This document shows, piece after piece, positions 1 through 6,849 of a stretch of DNA of 9,183 bases. Each line of letters opens with the position of its first letter. Positions within the stretch are counted from its first letter, which is position 1. Source of the stretch: Actinomycetota bacterium (GTDB taxonomy: Bacteria > Actinomycetota > Actinomycetes > Nanopelagicales > Nanopelagicaceae); the NCBI GenBank assembly GCA_009698295.1, contig WLQO01000043.1, positions 1 through 9,183 of the forward strand, given 5' to 3'. The notes below the pieces were generated by a model, which was not told where the DNA came from, ran no database searches, and saw nothing but the letters and a program-made list of their open reading frames with translations. The position numbers and the translations under genes were made by a program.

Positions 1-275
1 GCTCCAGAGAGCCCACTCTCGGCTTGAGAACGCGTTTGCATCTGGGCATCACGCGCCTGATGCGCCGCCGCTGTTAAAAGCAGGGAAGATGCGGGATCTG
101 CTAATTCACTCTTTGCAATTTCCAACGCAACTGCTGCGCGTCGTTGCAGCAAACCGTCAAGATTTGCCCAGCTAGTTTCAACTCGGTGATGTAAACGATC
201 TAATCGAGTCGCTGAATATGAAAGGTACCAAATAGCAAAGATAACAAAGAGAACTATGAAGAAATATTTCTCCAT
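1..275 (-). CDS. Nudix-type membrane-anchored protein, N-terminal part only (cut by window edge)
   Basis: The reading frame opens at ATG (275-273), directly after the TAA of pimA, and runs off the left edge, so only about 91 residues are visible. A GAGAGG-type Shine-Dalgarno (283-289) lies 7 bases upstream. Residues 5-20 are a hydrophobic segment rich in Phe, Ile, Val and Leu that should anchor the N-terminus in the membrane. After it comes a helical stretch with an R-L-D-R-L-H-H-R-V-E pattern, a W-A-N-L-D motif and an A-D-P-A-S-S-L-L-L segment. From memory, this N-terminal pattern matches the membrane protein carrying a Nudix domain that follows pimA in actinobacteria (Rv2609c in M. tuberculosis). 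The Nudix box itself would lie outside the window, so the enzymatic call is inference. The helix after the membrane segment also recalls LemA proteins, the main alternative. It is the last visible gene of the PIM operon. Confidence 0.6.
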   Translation of the reverse strand, partial: MEKYFFIVLFVIFAIWYLSYSATRLDRLHHRVETSWANLDGLLQRRAAVALEIAKSELADPASSLLLTAAAHQARDAQMQTRSQAESGLSG

Positions 276-1454
276 TTAATTGCCCTCTCGTCCCAAGAAG
301 CGATTCCAAGCACGATTCTCTGACGAAAGAGTAACTCCATCGCTGCCGACTAGAGCCATTTCGTAAATAGAGAAAATATCTTCAGCGACTACATCCCAAT
401 CGAATCGTTGCGCATACTCTTTTCCTCGTTTCGCCAGCGCGCGACGTTTCTCATCTTCGCGCAGTAAATCAATAACTACTTTGGCTAACTCTTGGGGATT
501 CTCTGATGGAAAGAGCGCGCCATACTGCCCATTGCCAAGTAGCGACTCAAAAGCTGGGATGTCACTGGCAACTACCGCTGCTCCCCCGGCAAGGGCTTCG
601 GCCAGGATGATTCCAAAGGATTCTCCGCCAGTATTTGGTGCAATATATAAAGCTACTGATGAGAGAAAGTCTGCTTTCTCTTTCTCAGTAATGCGTCCGA
701 GAAATTCAAATCGGTGACGAAGTTGGGGATCAATCTGATCTTCCACATCTTTGCTATCACCAGGACCTGCAACCAAAACTCTAACGTCCGGAGCAAAACG
801 CGCGATGATCGGTAACGCAGCAAGCAAGACAGATAAACCTTTACGAGGCTCTTCATATCGCCCGATAAATCCGAGAGTATTTCCACTCCATTCTGATCGT
901 ACTTCGCCATCTCGGTAACGATCAGCGTAAATACCATTTGGAACAACAACTGCATCTGTCTCTAAATGTTCGGTTAAAGTCGCACGGGCTGCTTCACTAA
1001 CTGCGATTCGTGCAGTCAATTTCTCAATTACTGGCTCCAATATTGGACCGATCGCAAAGATCGCTTTCTGTCGCTTGGCAGCAGCGTGGAAGGTTCCTAC
1101 CAATGGACCTTCCGCCGCCCAACAAGCAAGTAACGAAATCGATGGAATTGCTGGTTCGTGTAAATGTAGTAGATCGAATTTCCCATTAGAAATCCATTGT
1201 CTTACGCGTGCAAATGCAATTGGCCCAAACAATACGCGCGCGACTGCACCGTTGTAGGGAATTGAAATAGGCTTTCCCGCGCTAACCACATAATCTGGAA
1301 TTGCTTCTTCATCAATAACTGGCGCCAACACTGAGACGTAATGTCCTTTAGCGATTAGATATTCGGCCAAATCTCGCACATGATTTTGTACACCACCTGG
1401 CGTATCCCAGCCATAAGGACAGACCAGGCCAATTCGCAATTTCTTAATGCTCAC
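276..1454 (-). CDS. pimA: Phosphatidylinositol alpha-mannosyltransferase PimA (GT4 family)
   Basis: Transfers mannose from GDP-mannose to the inositol of phosphatidylinositol on the cytoplasmic face of the membrane, the first step of PIM synthesis. The 392-residue product has the GT-B fold layout. The N-terminal domain has the glycine loop T-P-G-G-V-Q (18-23) and His123 in G-T-F-H. The C-terminal domain has G-R-Y-E-E-P-R-K-G (198-206), giving the Arg199/Lys205 pair that binds the nucleotide-sugar phosphates, and the E-x7-E motif Glu278/Glu286 in G-E-S-F-G-I-I-L-A-E. From memory these match Gly16, His118, Arg196, Lys202 and Glu274 of M. smegmatis PimA. The start is GTG, overlapping the TGA of the upstream acyltransferase gene by four bases, with an AGGAG 8 bases before it. 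Length is normal for the family. Its position after PI-phosphate synthase and a PatA-like acyltransferase separates it from other GT4 enzymes such as MshA. Confidence 0.92.
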   Translation of the reverse strand: MSIKKLRIGLVCPYGWDTPGGVQNHVRDLAEYLIAKGHYVSVLAPVIDEEAIPDYVVSAGKPISIPYNGAVARVLFGPIAFARVRQWISNGKFDLLHLHEPAIPSISLLACWAAEGPLVGTFHAAAKRQKAIFAIGPILEPVIEKLTARIAVSEAARATLTEHLETDAVVVPNGIYADRYRDGEVRSEWSGNTLGFIGRYEEPRKGLSVLLAALPIIARFAPDVRVLVAGPGDSKDVEDQIDPQLRHRFEFLGRITEKEKADFLSSVALYIAPNTGGESFGIILAEALAGGAAVVASDIPAFESLLGNGQYGALFPSENPQELAKVVIDLLREDEKRRALAKRGKEYAQRFDWDVVAEDIFSIYEMALVGSDGVTLSSENRAWNRFLGREGN

Positions 1455-2341
1455 GCGCTTCGCTCCTGAAAATCTCCATCAATCCAAATACGTTGCAACA
1501 TATGCCAATCTTGCGGAGAACTGGCAATTCCTGCGGCGAATAAATCGGCACAACGCTGAACAACTAGATCTACTCGTTCTGCGTCGCTGCCTTCTTCAGG
1601 AATTTCCACGCTTGTGAATTCAATATGAATACCCTTATCGGTGTAAGAAACGAAAGCAGTTACTAGCGGAATACCAGTGCGAATAGCTAGCAAGGCTGCG
1701 CCCGCCGGCATTCTCGCTGGATGGCCAAAGAAATTAACATCAACGCCATTACGTGATAAATCACGATCAGAAACCAGCGCAATCAGTGAGCCCTCACGTG
1801 CGCGCTGCATCAGAGTTCCCATTGATCGACTGTCGGTCGATAAAACTTCCATACCCATATTCTGTCGATATTCCAGGAACTTATTAAAAAGCGCTTCTGG
1901 CTTTAGTTTTTCGGCAACGGTTACAAGTGGGAAACCCATTGCACAAAAATATGCACCCGCGTGATCCCAATTTCCGGCGTGTGGCAGCGCTATGACGACG
2001 CCACGACCGTCTCTCATCGGACCAGTTAACAACTCTTCGCGAGTTACTTTCACGGTATCTGCAATCTTTTCTTTCGACCAATCAGGCGAACGAAAAGTGT
2101 CACACCAGTAACGCATATACGACGAAACCGCCTTAGCCATCAGTTGATCCATCGCCTTTGCATCTTTTTCTGGACAGACCCGTTGCAAATTGCTACGTAA
2201 ACGTTGCATACGCGCACCGTTGCGACGCAAAGCGATAACGCCTAATCTGTCAAAGGTGGAATATGCAAATTTTTCGGGCAGAGCTCGAACTAATTTCCAC
2301 CCTGTGAAATATGCAGACGCCACAAGAAAATCAAAGTTCAT
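1451..2341 (-). CDS. patA: Phosphatidylinositol mannoside acyltransferase (PatA-like, LPLAT/HtrB superfamily)
   Basis: Expected to transfer an acyl chain from acyl-CoA to the mannose of PIM1/PIM2 at the inner face of the membrane. The 296-residue protein carries the HX4D acyltransferase motif as H121-A-G-N-W-D126 in A-L-P-H-A-G-N-W-D-H. Further conserved pieces are V-A-E-K-L-K-P (142-148, Glu144), Arg159 in E-Y-R-Q, S-D-R-D-L-S-R (191-197), F-F-G-H-P-A-R-M-P-A-G (204-214), and a D-W-H-M-L-Q-R-I-W ending typical of lipid-A-type acyltransferases. His121, Asp126, Glu144 and Arg159 keep a constant offset of five from residues I recall as active-site positions in M. smegmatis PatA (126, 131, 149, 164). 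ATG at 2341 is four bases after the pgsA stop, and the TGA overlaps the pimA GTG. In an organism without LPS, and between pgsA and pimA, the PIM role is far more likely than lipid A acylation. Confidence 0.87.
   Translation of the reverse strand: MNFDFLVASAYFTGWKLVRALPEKFAYSTFDRLGVIALRRNGARMQRLRSNLQRVCPEKDAKAMDQLMAKAVSSYMRYWCDTFRSPDWSKEKIADTVKVTREELLTGPMRDGRGVVIALPHAGNWDHAGAYFCAMGFPLVTVAEKLKPEALFNKFLEYRQNMGMEVLSTDSRSMGTLMQRAREGSLIALVSDRDLSRNGVDVNFFGHPARMPAGAALLAIRTGIPLVTAFVSYTDKGIHIEFTSVEIPEEGSDAERVDLVVQRCADLFAAGIASSPQDWHMLQRIWIDGDFQERSA
1463..1467 (-). promoter_or_regulatory. Shine-Dalgarno of pimA (fixes the GTG start)
   Basis: AGGAG on the minus strand lies inside the end of the acyltransferase gene, 8 bases before the GTG at 1454. 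It supports the four-base-overlap GTG as the true start of pimA. Confidence 0.75.
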
Positions 2342-2345
2342 TGCG

Positions 2346-2939
2346 TTACAAAGCCGCCTTAACTATTAAAATTCTCTGCACAACTGTTACGCCTGCAAGG
2401 ATCAAGAGCAACCAAACTCCGATTGCTAGTGCGTAAGGAACTCCCAGCCCTTCAAAGCCAATAGCCGTCAAAGCGATGATCAGACGCTCAGTGCGCTCGG
2501 CAATTCCACCAGAACATTCAATGTTGAGCGACTCCGCCTTGGCGCGAATGTATGGAACTAAAGTTCCCGCGACTAACGCACCAAGTGCGACTGGAAGTAA
2601 GGGGTCCTCACTCTTTATAAGAGCCAGAATCAACCCGAGTAAAATTGCAGAATCAGTGATCCGATCGATAGTGGAATCCAGAAATCCGCCCCACTTGCTC
2701 ACACCGCTTTGCGAGATCCTGGCCATTGCGCCATCGAAAAGATCACTAAGGGCAAAGAGTGAGATAAAGAGCGTGCCAATGAAAAAATCTTGACGTGGAT
2801 AAAAATAGAGTGCGCTAGCAACTAAACCAATCGCGCCACCGAAAGTAACTGCATTCGGAGTTAACCCCATGCGAAGGGCACCTCGCGCAATTGGATTGAT
2901 GGCGCGGGTTACGGCTGGCTTTAAAGAAGCGCTTAACAT
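2346..2939 (-). CDS. pgsA: Phosphatidylinositol phosphate synthase (CDP-alcohol phosphatidyltransferase)
   Basis: Condenses CDP-diacylglycerol with inositol 1-phosphate to give PI-phosphate in the membrane, supplying the lipid that PimA mannosylates. The CDP-OH-P motif D-x2-D-G-x2-A-R-x9-G-x3-D-x3-D is complete. Numbering from the upstream ATG (2948), it comprises Asp69, Asp72, Gly73, Ala76, Arg77, Gly87, Asp91 and Asp95. Several hydrophobic helices flank it (roughly 36-50, 55-70, 100-112, 117-131, 155-165 and 173-190), as in this six-helix family. A P-I-A-R-G segment and G-G-I-A-E-R-T-E-R-L match actinobacterial PgsA1. Two in-frame ATGs are possible, 2948 (200 residues) and 2939 (197 residues). 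I chose 2939 because TACGAT sits 7 bases before it and neither start has a Shine-Dalgarno, which suggests a leaderless message. Phosphatidylglycerophosphate synthase is the main alternative, but the PatA-PimA context favours PI-phosphate. Confidence 0.88.
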   Translation of the reverse strand: MLSASLKPAVTRAINPIARGALRMGLTPNAVTFGGAIGLVASALYFYPRQDFFIGTLFISLFALSDLFDGAMARISQSGVSKWGGFLDSTIDRITDSAILLGLILALIKSEDPLLPVALGALVAGTLVPYIRAKAESLNIECSGGIAERTERLIIALTAIGFEGLGVPYALAIGVWLLLILAGVTVVQRILIVKAAL

Positions 2940-2946
2940 CGCCACC

Positions 2947-2952
2947 ATCGTA
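2947..2952 (-). promoter_or_regulatory. Candidate -10 box for a leaderless pgsA mRNA
   Basis: TACGAT on the minus strand fits the TANNNT consensus and is followed by exactly 7 bases and then ATG (2939-2937). There is no convincing -35 and no Shine-Dalgarno. The hexamer overlaps the alternative ATG at 2948. If the promoter is real, that earlier start cannot be used from this transcript. Confidence 0.45.
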
Positions 2953-2974
2953 GGCTCAAGGGTGGAAATTCACC

Positions 2975-2980
2975 TATTCT
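2975..2980 (+). promoter_or_regulatory. Candidate -10 box for a leaderless EF-G-like gene mRNA
   Basis: TATTCT lies 7 bases before the GTG at 2988, so transcription would begin at or next to the start codon. No Shine-Dalgarno is present. It lies 22 bases from the opposing pgsA -10 candidate. A small inverted repeat, GGTG-N6-CACC (2961-2974), sits between the two and could be a shared operator, though its arms are only four bases. Confidence 0.45.
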
Positions 2981-2987
2981 GACGCCT

Positions 2988-3557
2988 GTGAGTTCTCTTA
3001 AACGTATCCATGTATACGGCCATGTTTCTGCCCAGCCGCAGGCGATAGCAAATTTATTTGGTGCCCAACTTGCCAGCGAAGTTAACGCCGAATCAGATCT
3101 TGCAATATTTGCAATTAATCCTGCAGCTGGAATCGATCAAGAAACTATCGAGCAATGGCAGGCGTTGAGCGAATTTCAATTACCGCGCATGGTTGTAGTA
3201 AATGAACTCGAAGGCTCAGATTCGGATTTTGAAGATGCAATCATGTTGGCCAATCGCGTATTCGATCAATTGGTAACGCCATATCTAGTCTTGCACTCTG
3301 AAACCGGAAGTCCGATCGCCTTAATTTCCTTAAGCGATTTACAAATTCTTGATTACACCACAACTCCCCCAACCATTTCAGCGGGTGAACATGAGCATCA
3401 AGAAATGGTTGCTGAATTTCGAGAAGAGTATCTGGAAGAAGTTGCAGGTGCGGGCGATGATGCATTCGCAGCAGGGTTGCTCTTTCCAGCAATACCAATC
3501 GTGATATCTAATGGTCTCGGCATTGATGTCGTAAAGAGTTACATAAACCAAATCTAA
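2988..3557 (+). CDS. Stand-alone degenerate EF-G-like G-domain protein, function unknown
   Basis: This 189-residue protein has no obvious catalytic motif but aligns by eye along a translational-GTPase G domain. G-H-V-S-A-Q-P-Q (11-18) sits where EF-G has the P-loop G-H-x-D-x-G-K-T. D-L-A-I-F-A-I-N-P-A-A-G-I-D-Q-E-T (37-53) matches the strand before the EF-G 'G-V-x-x-Q-T' turn. V-V-N-E-L-E-G-S-D-S-D-F (70-81) falls on V-N-K-M-D-R-x-G-A-D-F. P-Y-L-V-L-H (98-103), the D-Y segment (122-123), an acidic helix (134-152) and a final P-I-V-I-S-N-G-x-G-I-D-V strand complete the domain. The region that should hold switch I and the DxxGH motif is almost entirely missing, and the P-loop lysine and the NKxD residues are replaced, so GTP binding is unlikely. 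It most resembles the actinobacterial EF-G2 subfamily as I remember it. GTG start, with no Shine-Dalgarno. It runs opposite to both neighbours and its stop is 10 bases from the HIT stop. Confidence 0.75.
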   Translation: MSSLKRIHVYGHVSAQPQAIANLFGAQLASEVNAESDLAIFAINPAAGIDQETIEQWQALSEFQLPRMVVVNELEGSDSDFEDAIMLANRVFDQLVTPYLVLHSETGSPIALISLSDLQILDYTTTPPTISAGEHEHQEMVAEFREEYLEEVAGAGDDAFAAGLLFPAIPIVISNGLGIDVVKSYINQI

Positions 3558-3567
3558 TTTTTTAAAA

Positions 3568-4089
3568 TCACCAAGCCGCAGCGAGTTCATCGCGGGTTTG
3601 TGAAAGCAAAACCGGCATGACTTTGGTTTGACCAATGATCGGCATGAAATTTGCATCACCCGACCAACGCGGCACGACATGTTGGTGTATATGTTCGGCA
3701 ACTCCGGCGCCTGAGATAGCGCCTTGATTCATTCCTAGATTAAATCCCGCAGGTTGTGAAACTTTACGTAAGGTAACCATTGCATGTGCAGTCATCTCCG
3801 AAATCTCATCGCGTTCGGTTTTTTCTAAATCAGTTAAATCAGCAACGTGTCGATAAGCGCAAATCAATAGGTGGCCGGCGTTGTAAGGATATAAATTCAT
3901 TACAACGAAAGCTTTCTCTCCGCGAGCGACTATGAGGCCTTCTTCATCGCTAAGAGTCGGAATTCGACAGAATGGACATTGCTCTTCATTGGCATCAAGC
4001 GGACGGTTCTCACCCTTTAAATATTCCATGCGATGCGGTGCCCACAATCGCGCCCATCGGTCAGGCATTCCGGGGGTCTGCTCTGCCAT
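3568..4089 (-). CDS. HIT-family protein, probable diadenosine polyphosphate phosphorylase/hydrolase
   Basis: A cytosolic histidine-triad enzyme of 173 residues. The triad is H133-I-H135-Q-H137-V-V-P-R-W, in which the middle histidine forms the nucleotidyl intermediate. N-terminal C38-P-F-C41 is a probable half zinc site. The segments F-V-V-M-N-L-Y-P-Y-N-A-G-H-L-L (61-75) and N-L-G-M-N-Q-G (117-123) are typical of the Fhit/Ap4A branch rather than HINT proteins. The M. tuberculosis homologue next to thrS and pgsA (Rv2613c) has, to my knowledge, been described as an Ap4A phosphorylase, so cleavage of Ap4A and related dinucleotides is the best guess. ThrS-type synthetases make Ap4A as a side product, which makes the linkage to thrS sensible. 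ATG is two bases after the thrS stop, so the gene is co-transcribed and probably translationally coupled, since only a weak CAGG precedes it. Confidence 0.85.
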   Translation of the reverse strand: MAEQTPGMPDRWARLWAPHRMEYLKGENRPLDANEEQCPFCRIPTLSDEEGLIVARGEKAFVVMNLYPYNAGHLLICAYRHVADLTDLEKTERDEISEMTAHAMVTLRKVSQPAGFNLGMNQGAISGAGVAEHIHQHVVPRWSGDANFMPIIGQTKVMPVLLSQTRDELAAAW

Positions 4090-4091
4090 AT

Positions 4092-6080
4092 TTAAACCTG
4101 TTTGCGATCGCGTATCGCGTTTTGAATTTCTGCAATGGCATCGGTTACTGCAATACCGTTCTTCTGTTCACCACTGCGGTAGCGAATAGATACCTTCCCT
4201 GCCTGTTGATCTTCTTCACCAGCGATCAACATATAAGGAACTTTCTGCATCTGCGCATTGCGAATTTTCTTCTGCATGCGATCATCAGATGAATCTAGTT
4301 CAATGCGGATGCCAGCAGCTTTGAATTCTTTAACAACGCCAGCAAGATAATCTGCAAAGGCTTCAGCAACTGGGATGGCTGTTACTTGCACGGGAGCAAG
4401 CCATGGTGGAAAAGCGCCTGAGTAATGCTCAGTAAGTACTCCAAAGAATCTTTCAATCGAACCAAAGAGCGCGCGGTGAATCATCACCGGTCGTTGCCGT
4501 GTTCCATCGGTTGCTGAATATTCAAGTTCAAAACGTTGTGGCAGTTGGAAATCGACTTGGATAGTCGACATCTGCCATGTGCGACCAATCGCATCCTTGG
4601 CTTGTACAGAAATCTTAGGTCCATAAAAAGCGGCGCCGCCTTCATCAAGAACTAACTCCAATTTTTGCGCAACAGCTGCTTTCCGTAGCGCTTCAGTTGC
4701 TTCTTCCCAATCCGCATCTTCACCAACCGATTTTTCAGGATTTCGTGTAGAAAGTTCAAGATAGAAATCTTCTAATCCGTAGTCACGGAGCAAATTAAGA
4801 ACGAAAGTTAATAGTGAATCGAGTTCGCCAACCATCTGGTCTTTGGTGCAATAAATATGGGCATCATCTTGCGTAAAACCACGAGCGCGAGTCAGACCTT
4901 GGATAACGCCTGACTTTTCGTAGCGATAGACAGTTCCAAATTCAAAGAGCCGAAGTGGTAGCTCACGATAAGAACGACCACGTGATGCGAAGATCAAGTT
5001 ATGGAACGGGCAGTTCATAGGCTTCATGTAGTACTGCTGTCCGGCGCGCTTAATGGTGCCATCAGCATGTAGTTCTTCATCCATCACCATCGGTGGATAC
5101 ATGCCTTCGGAATACCACTGCAAGTGTCCTGATTTTTCAAAGAGCGCCGCTTTTGTTAAGTGCGGAGAGTAAACAAATTCGTAACCTTCATCTTCATGGC
5201 GCTTGCGCGAATAATCTTCCATCGCTCGACGGATAATTCCACCTTTTGGATGAAATACCGCAAGGCCTGATCCGATTTCTTCCGGAAATGAAAAGAGATC
5301 GAGTTCAGTTCCGAGGCGTCGGTGGTCGCGTTTTTCGGCTTCTGCTAACAATTCTAAATATGCATTTAACTCTTCTGGTGATGGCCAAGCGGTGCCGTAG
5401 ATACGTTGCAACATCGGATTCTTTTCAGAACCGCGCCAATACGCTGCCGCAGTGCGCATCAACTTAAATGCCGGAATATGTTTTGTAGAAGGAAGATGCG
5501 GTCCGCGACAAAGATCAGACCAAACCGGTTGACCATCCCGGCCTAAATTGTCGTAAATAGTTAACTCAGATCCCCCGACTTCAACGCTAGCTTCATCTCC
5601 TGCACCTGATTTGAGGCCAATTAGCTCGCATTTAAATGGTTCGTGCGCCAACTCCTTTAGCGCATCTGCTTCAGTAGTCACACGTCGGCGAAACCTCTGA
5701 CCATCTTTAATAATCTTGCGCATTGCACTTTCGATCTTTTCCAGATCCTCCGGATTAAATGGGCGCTCCGGATCAAAGTCATAGTAAAAACCATCGGTAA
5801 TAGGTGGACCAATACCAAGGCGAGTCTGCGCAAATACTTGTTGCACTGCTTGAGCCATTACGTGAGCAGTTGAATGGCGAAGTACGGCGAGGCCATCGGC
5901 AGATGAAATGGATATGCCTTCTACTTTGTCACCATCTGAAATTTCGGTCCAGAGATCCTTGAGTACACCATTTACTTTGCAGACGACAATTTCTTTACGG
6001 TCGGCAAATATCTGGGTCGGCCGCGCATCGCTTTCAACGTTGGCGCTTGCGCCGTCTACGGTGATGGATATCTGCGACAT
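4092..6080 (-). CDS. thrS: Threonyl-tRNA synthetase
   Basis: Charges tRNA-Thr with threonine in the cytosol. At 662 residues it has the full bacterial architecture. An N-terminal TGS domain (about 1-62) is followed by an editing domain with H69-S-T-A-H73 and C191-R-G-P-H195, which clears mischarged serine. The class II catalytic core has zinc ligands Cys357 (M-N-C-P-F-H), His408 (D-D-A-H-I-Y) and His535 (M-I-H-R-A), motif 2 around V-Y-R-Y-E (384-388) with R-A-R-G-F-T-Q-D-D (398-406), and motif 3 in H-R-A-L-F-G-S-I-E-R-F (535-545). The C-terminal anticodon-binding domain (about 563-660) contains D-D-R-M-Q-K-K-I-R (599-607). No key residue is missing. ATG is four bases after the pabC stop, with a modest GGTAGG upstream inside pabC. 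No leader, T-box or hairpin precedes it, so expression should follow the pab promoter. Confidence 0.97.
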   Translation of the reverse strand: MSQISITVDGASANVESDARPTQIFADRKEIVVCKVNGVLKDLWTEISDGDKVEGISISSADGLAVLRHSTAHVMAQAVQQVFAQTRLGIGPPITDGFYYDFDPERPFNPEDLEKIESAMRKIIKDGQRFRRRVTTEADALKELAHEPFKCELIGLKSGAGDEASVEVGGSELTIYDNLGRDGQPVWSDLCRGPHLPSTKHIPAFKLMRTAAAYWRGSEKNPMLQRIYGTAWPSPEELNAYLELLAEAEKRDHRRLGTELDLFSFPEEIGSGLAVFHPKGGIIRRAMEDYSRKRHEDEGYEFVYSPHLTKAALFEKSGHLQWYSEGMYPPMVMDEELHADGTIKRAGQQYYMKPMNCPFHNLIFASRGRSYRELPLRLFEFGTVYRYEKSGVIQGLTRARGFTQDDAHIYCTKDQMVGELDSLLTFVLNLLRDYGLEDFYLELSTRNPEKSVGEDADWEEATEALRKAAVAQKLELVLDEGGAAFYGPKISVQAKDAIGRTWQMSTIQVDFQLPQRFELEYSATDGTRQRPVMIHRALFGSIERFFGVLTEHYSGAFPPWLAPVQVTAIPVAEAFADYLAGVVKEFKAAGIRIELDSSDDRMQKKIRNAQMQKVPYMLIAGEEDQQAGKVSIRYRSGEQKNGIAVTDAIAEIQNAIRDRKQV

Positions 6081-6084
6081 GTGG

Positions 6085-6849
6085 CTAGCCTACCGAATGC
6101 TTTAGCGTCTTCGCCCGAATATCTGCTTCCAGCCCTGCGCAATCCTCATCAATCTTCATCGGGAGCCCATCAATTTCGGAAACCGAAAGCGCAATCTTCA
6201 AACTCGATATTACAAAGGCGGCATCAGCCCGCGCTAAATCATTTCTACTTATTAATCTAACTCCGACACCACATCTTTCTATAACGATGCCCCGCTGCAC
6301 GCCAGGCAATACTCCAGATGTCAAAGGTGAGGTAACCCATTTCCCATCGATGCGGAATATGAAATTCGAGACCGCCCCTTCGGTCACCTCATTACTTGTA
6401 TTAATACAGATAATTTCATCAAAGCCTTGTGACTGGGCCCTGGCGAGTAAGTCCAGGCGATGTTGGTATGGGAATGTTTTTATTGATATTCCTTCAACTT
6501 CAGAAGGGTCAGCGATAACGGTCAATCTCGCGGGTTTGCTTATCTCTTCATACTTTTGGTGAACAGCAACGAATCGATCAAGTGAAAAGAGCAATCTCAA
6601 ACGACCGATTTCATGTGGCTCGACGGCTAGCAATTCAACAATTGCACTTCGTACTAAATCTTCGCTCGGAAGTGAGATAGCTTTTTGATTTGCGGCATCA
6701 AGGGCGCGACGCATATGACGGCCCAACTCATATATTTCTCCACCTTGAGTTTTGATAGTTTCGAAAATTCCTTCGCCATCCGGCCATCCATCGATTGCTA
6801 CACCAGCCAGTGCAGCATCCACGAGCCCATCGTTAAACCAGATCTGCAT
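6085..6849 (-). CDS. pabC: Aminodeoxychorismate lyase (class IV PLP aminotransferase family)
   Basis: Splits 4-amino-4-deoxychorismate into p-aminobenzoate and pyruvate for folate synthesis. The 254-residue protein shows the fold-type IV PLP pattern. It has G-E-G-I-F-E-T-I (25-32), R-L-R-L-L (83-87), the probable Schiff-base Lys124 in I-K-T-F-P-Y, then G-F-D-E (142-145), E-V-T-E-G-A-V-S-N (154-162) with Glu157 expected to contact the pyridine nitrogen, and T-S-G-V-L-P-G-V-Q-R (177-186). The frame is open 60 bases further upstream. I start at 6849 because this ATG shares one base with the pabB TAA (TAATG), a strong GGGGGAG lies 7 bases before it, and the protein then begins at the usual M-x-x-W-F-N-D-G. 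D-amino-acid or branched-chain aminotransferases share the fold, but coupling to pabB makes PabC the best call. Confidence 0.88.
   Translation of the reverse strand: MQIWFNDGLVDAALAGVAIDGWPDGEGIFETIKTQGGEIYELGRHMRRALDAANQKAISLPSEDLVRSAIVELLAVEPHEIGRLRLLFSLDRFVAVHQKYEEISKPARLTVIADPSEVEGISIKTFPYQHRLDLLARAQSQGFDEIICINTSNEVTEGAVSNFIFRIDGKWVTSPLTSGVLPGVQRGIVIERCGVGVRLISRNDLARADAAFVISSLKIALSVSEIDGLPMKIDEDCAGLEADIRAKTLKHSVG

Noticed and set aside
3555..3572. Bidirectional terminator between the convergent EF-G-like and HIT genes
   Set aside because: The 10-base gap is A/T only and no GC-bearing stem can be drawn around it.
6081..6084. T-box or attenuator controlling thrS
   Set aside because: Only four bases separate pabC and thrS and no leader structure exists. 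Any control must act at the pabB promoter.
6464..6485. PabC seemed to lack its catalytic lysine when aligned by the H-R-L-D segment to the E. coli enzyme
   Set aside because: Re-aligning by distance to the conserved G-x-D-E, as in actinobacterial homologues (K-T-x-x-Y), puts Lys124 exactly in place, so the enzyme is expected to be active.
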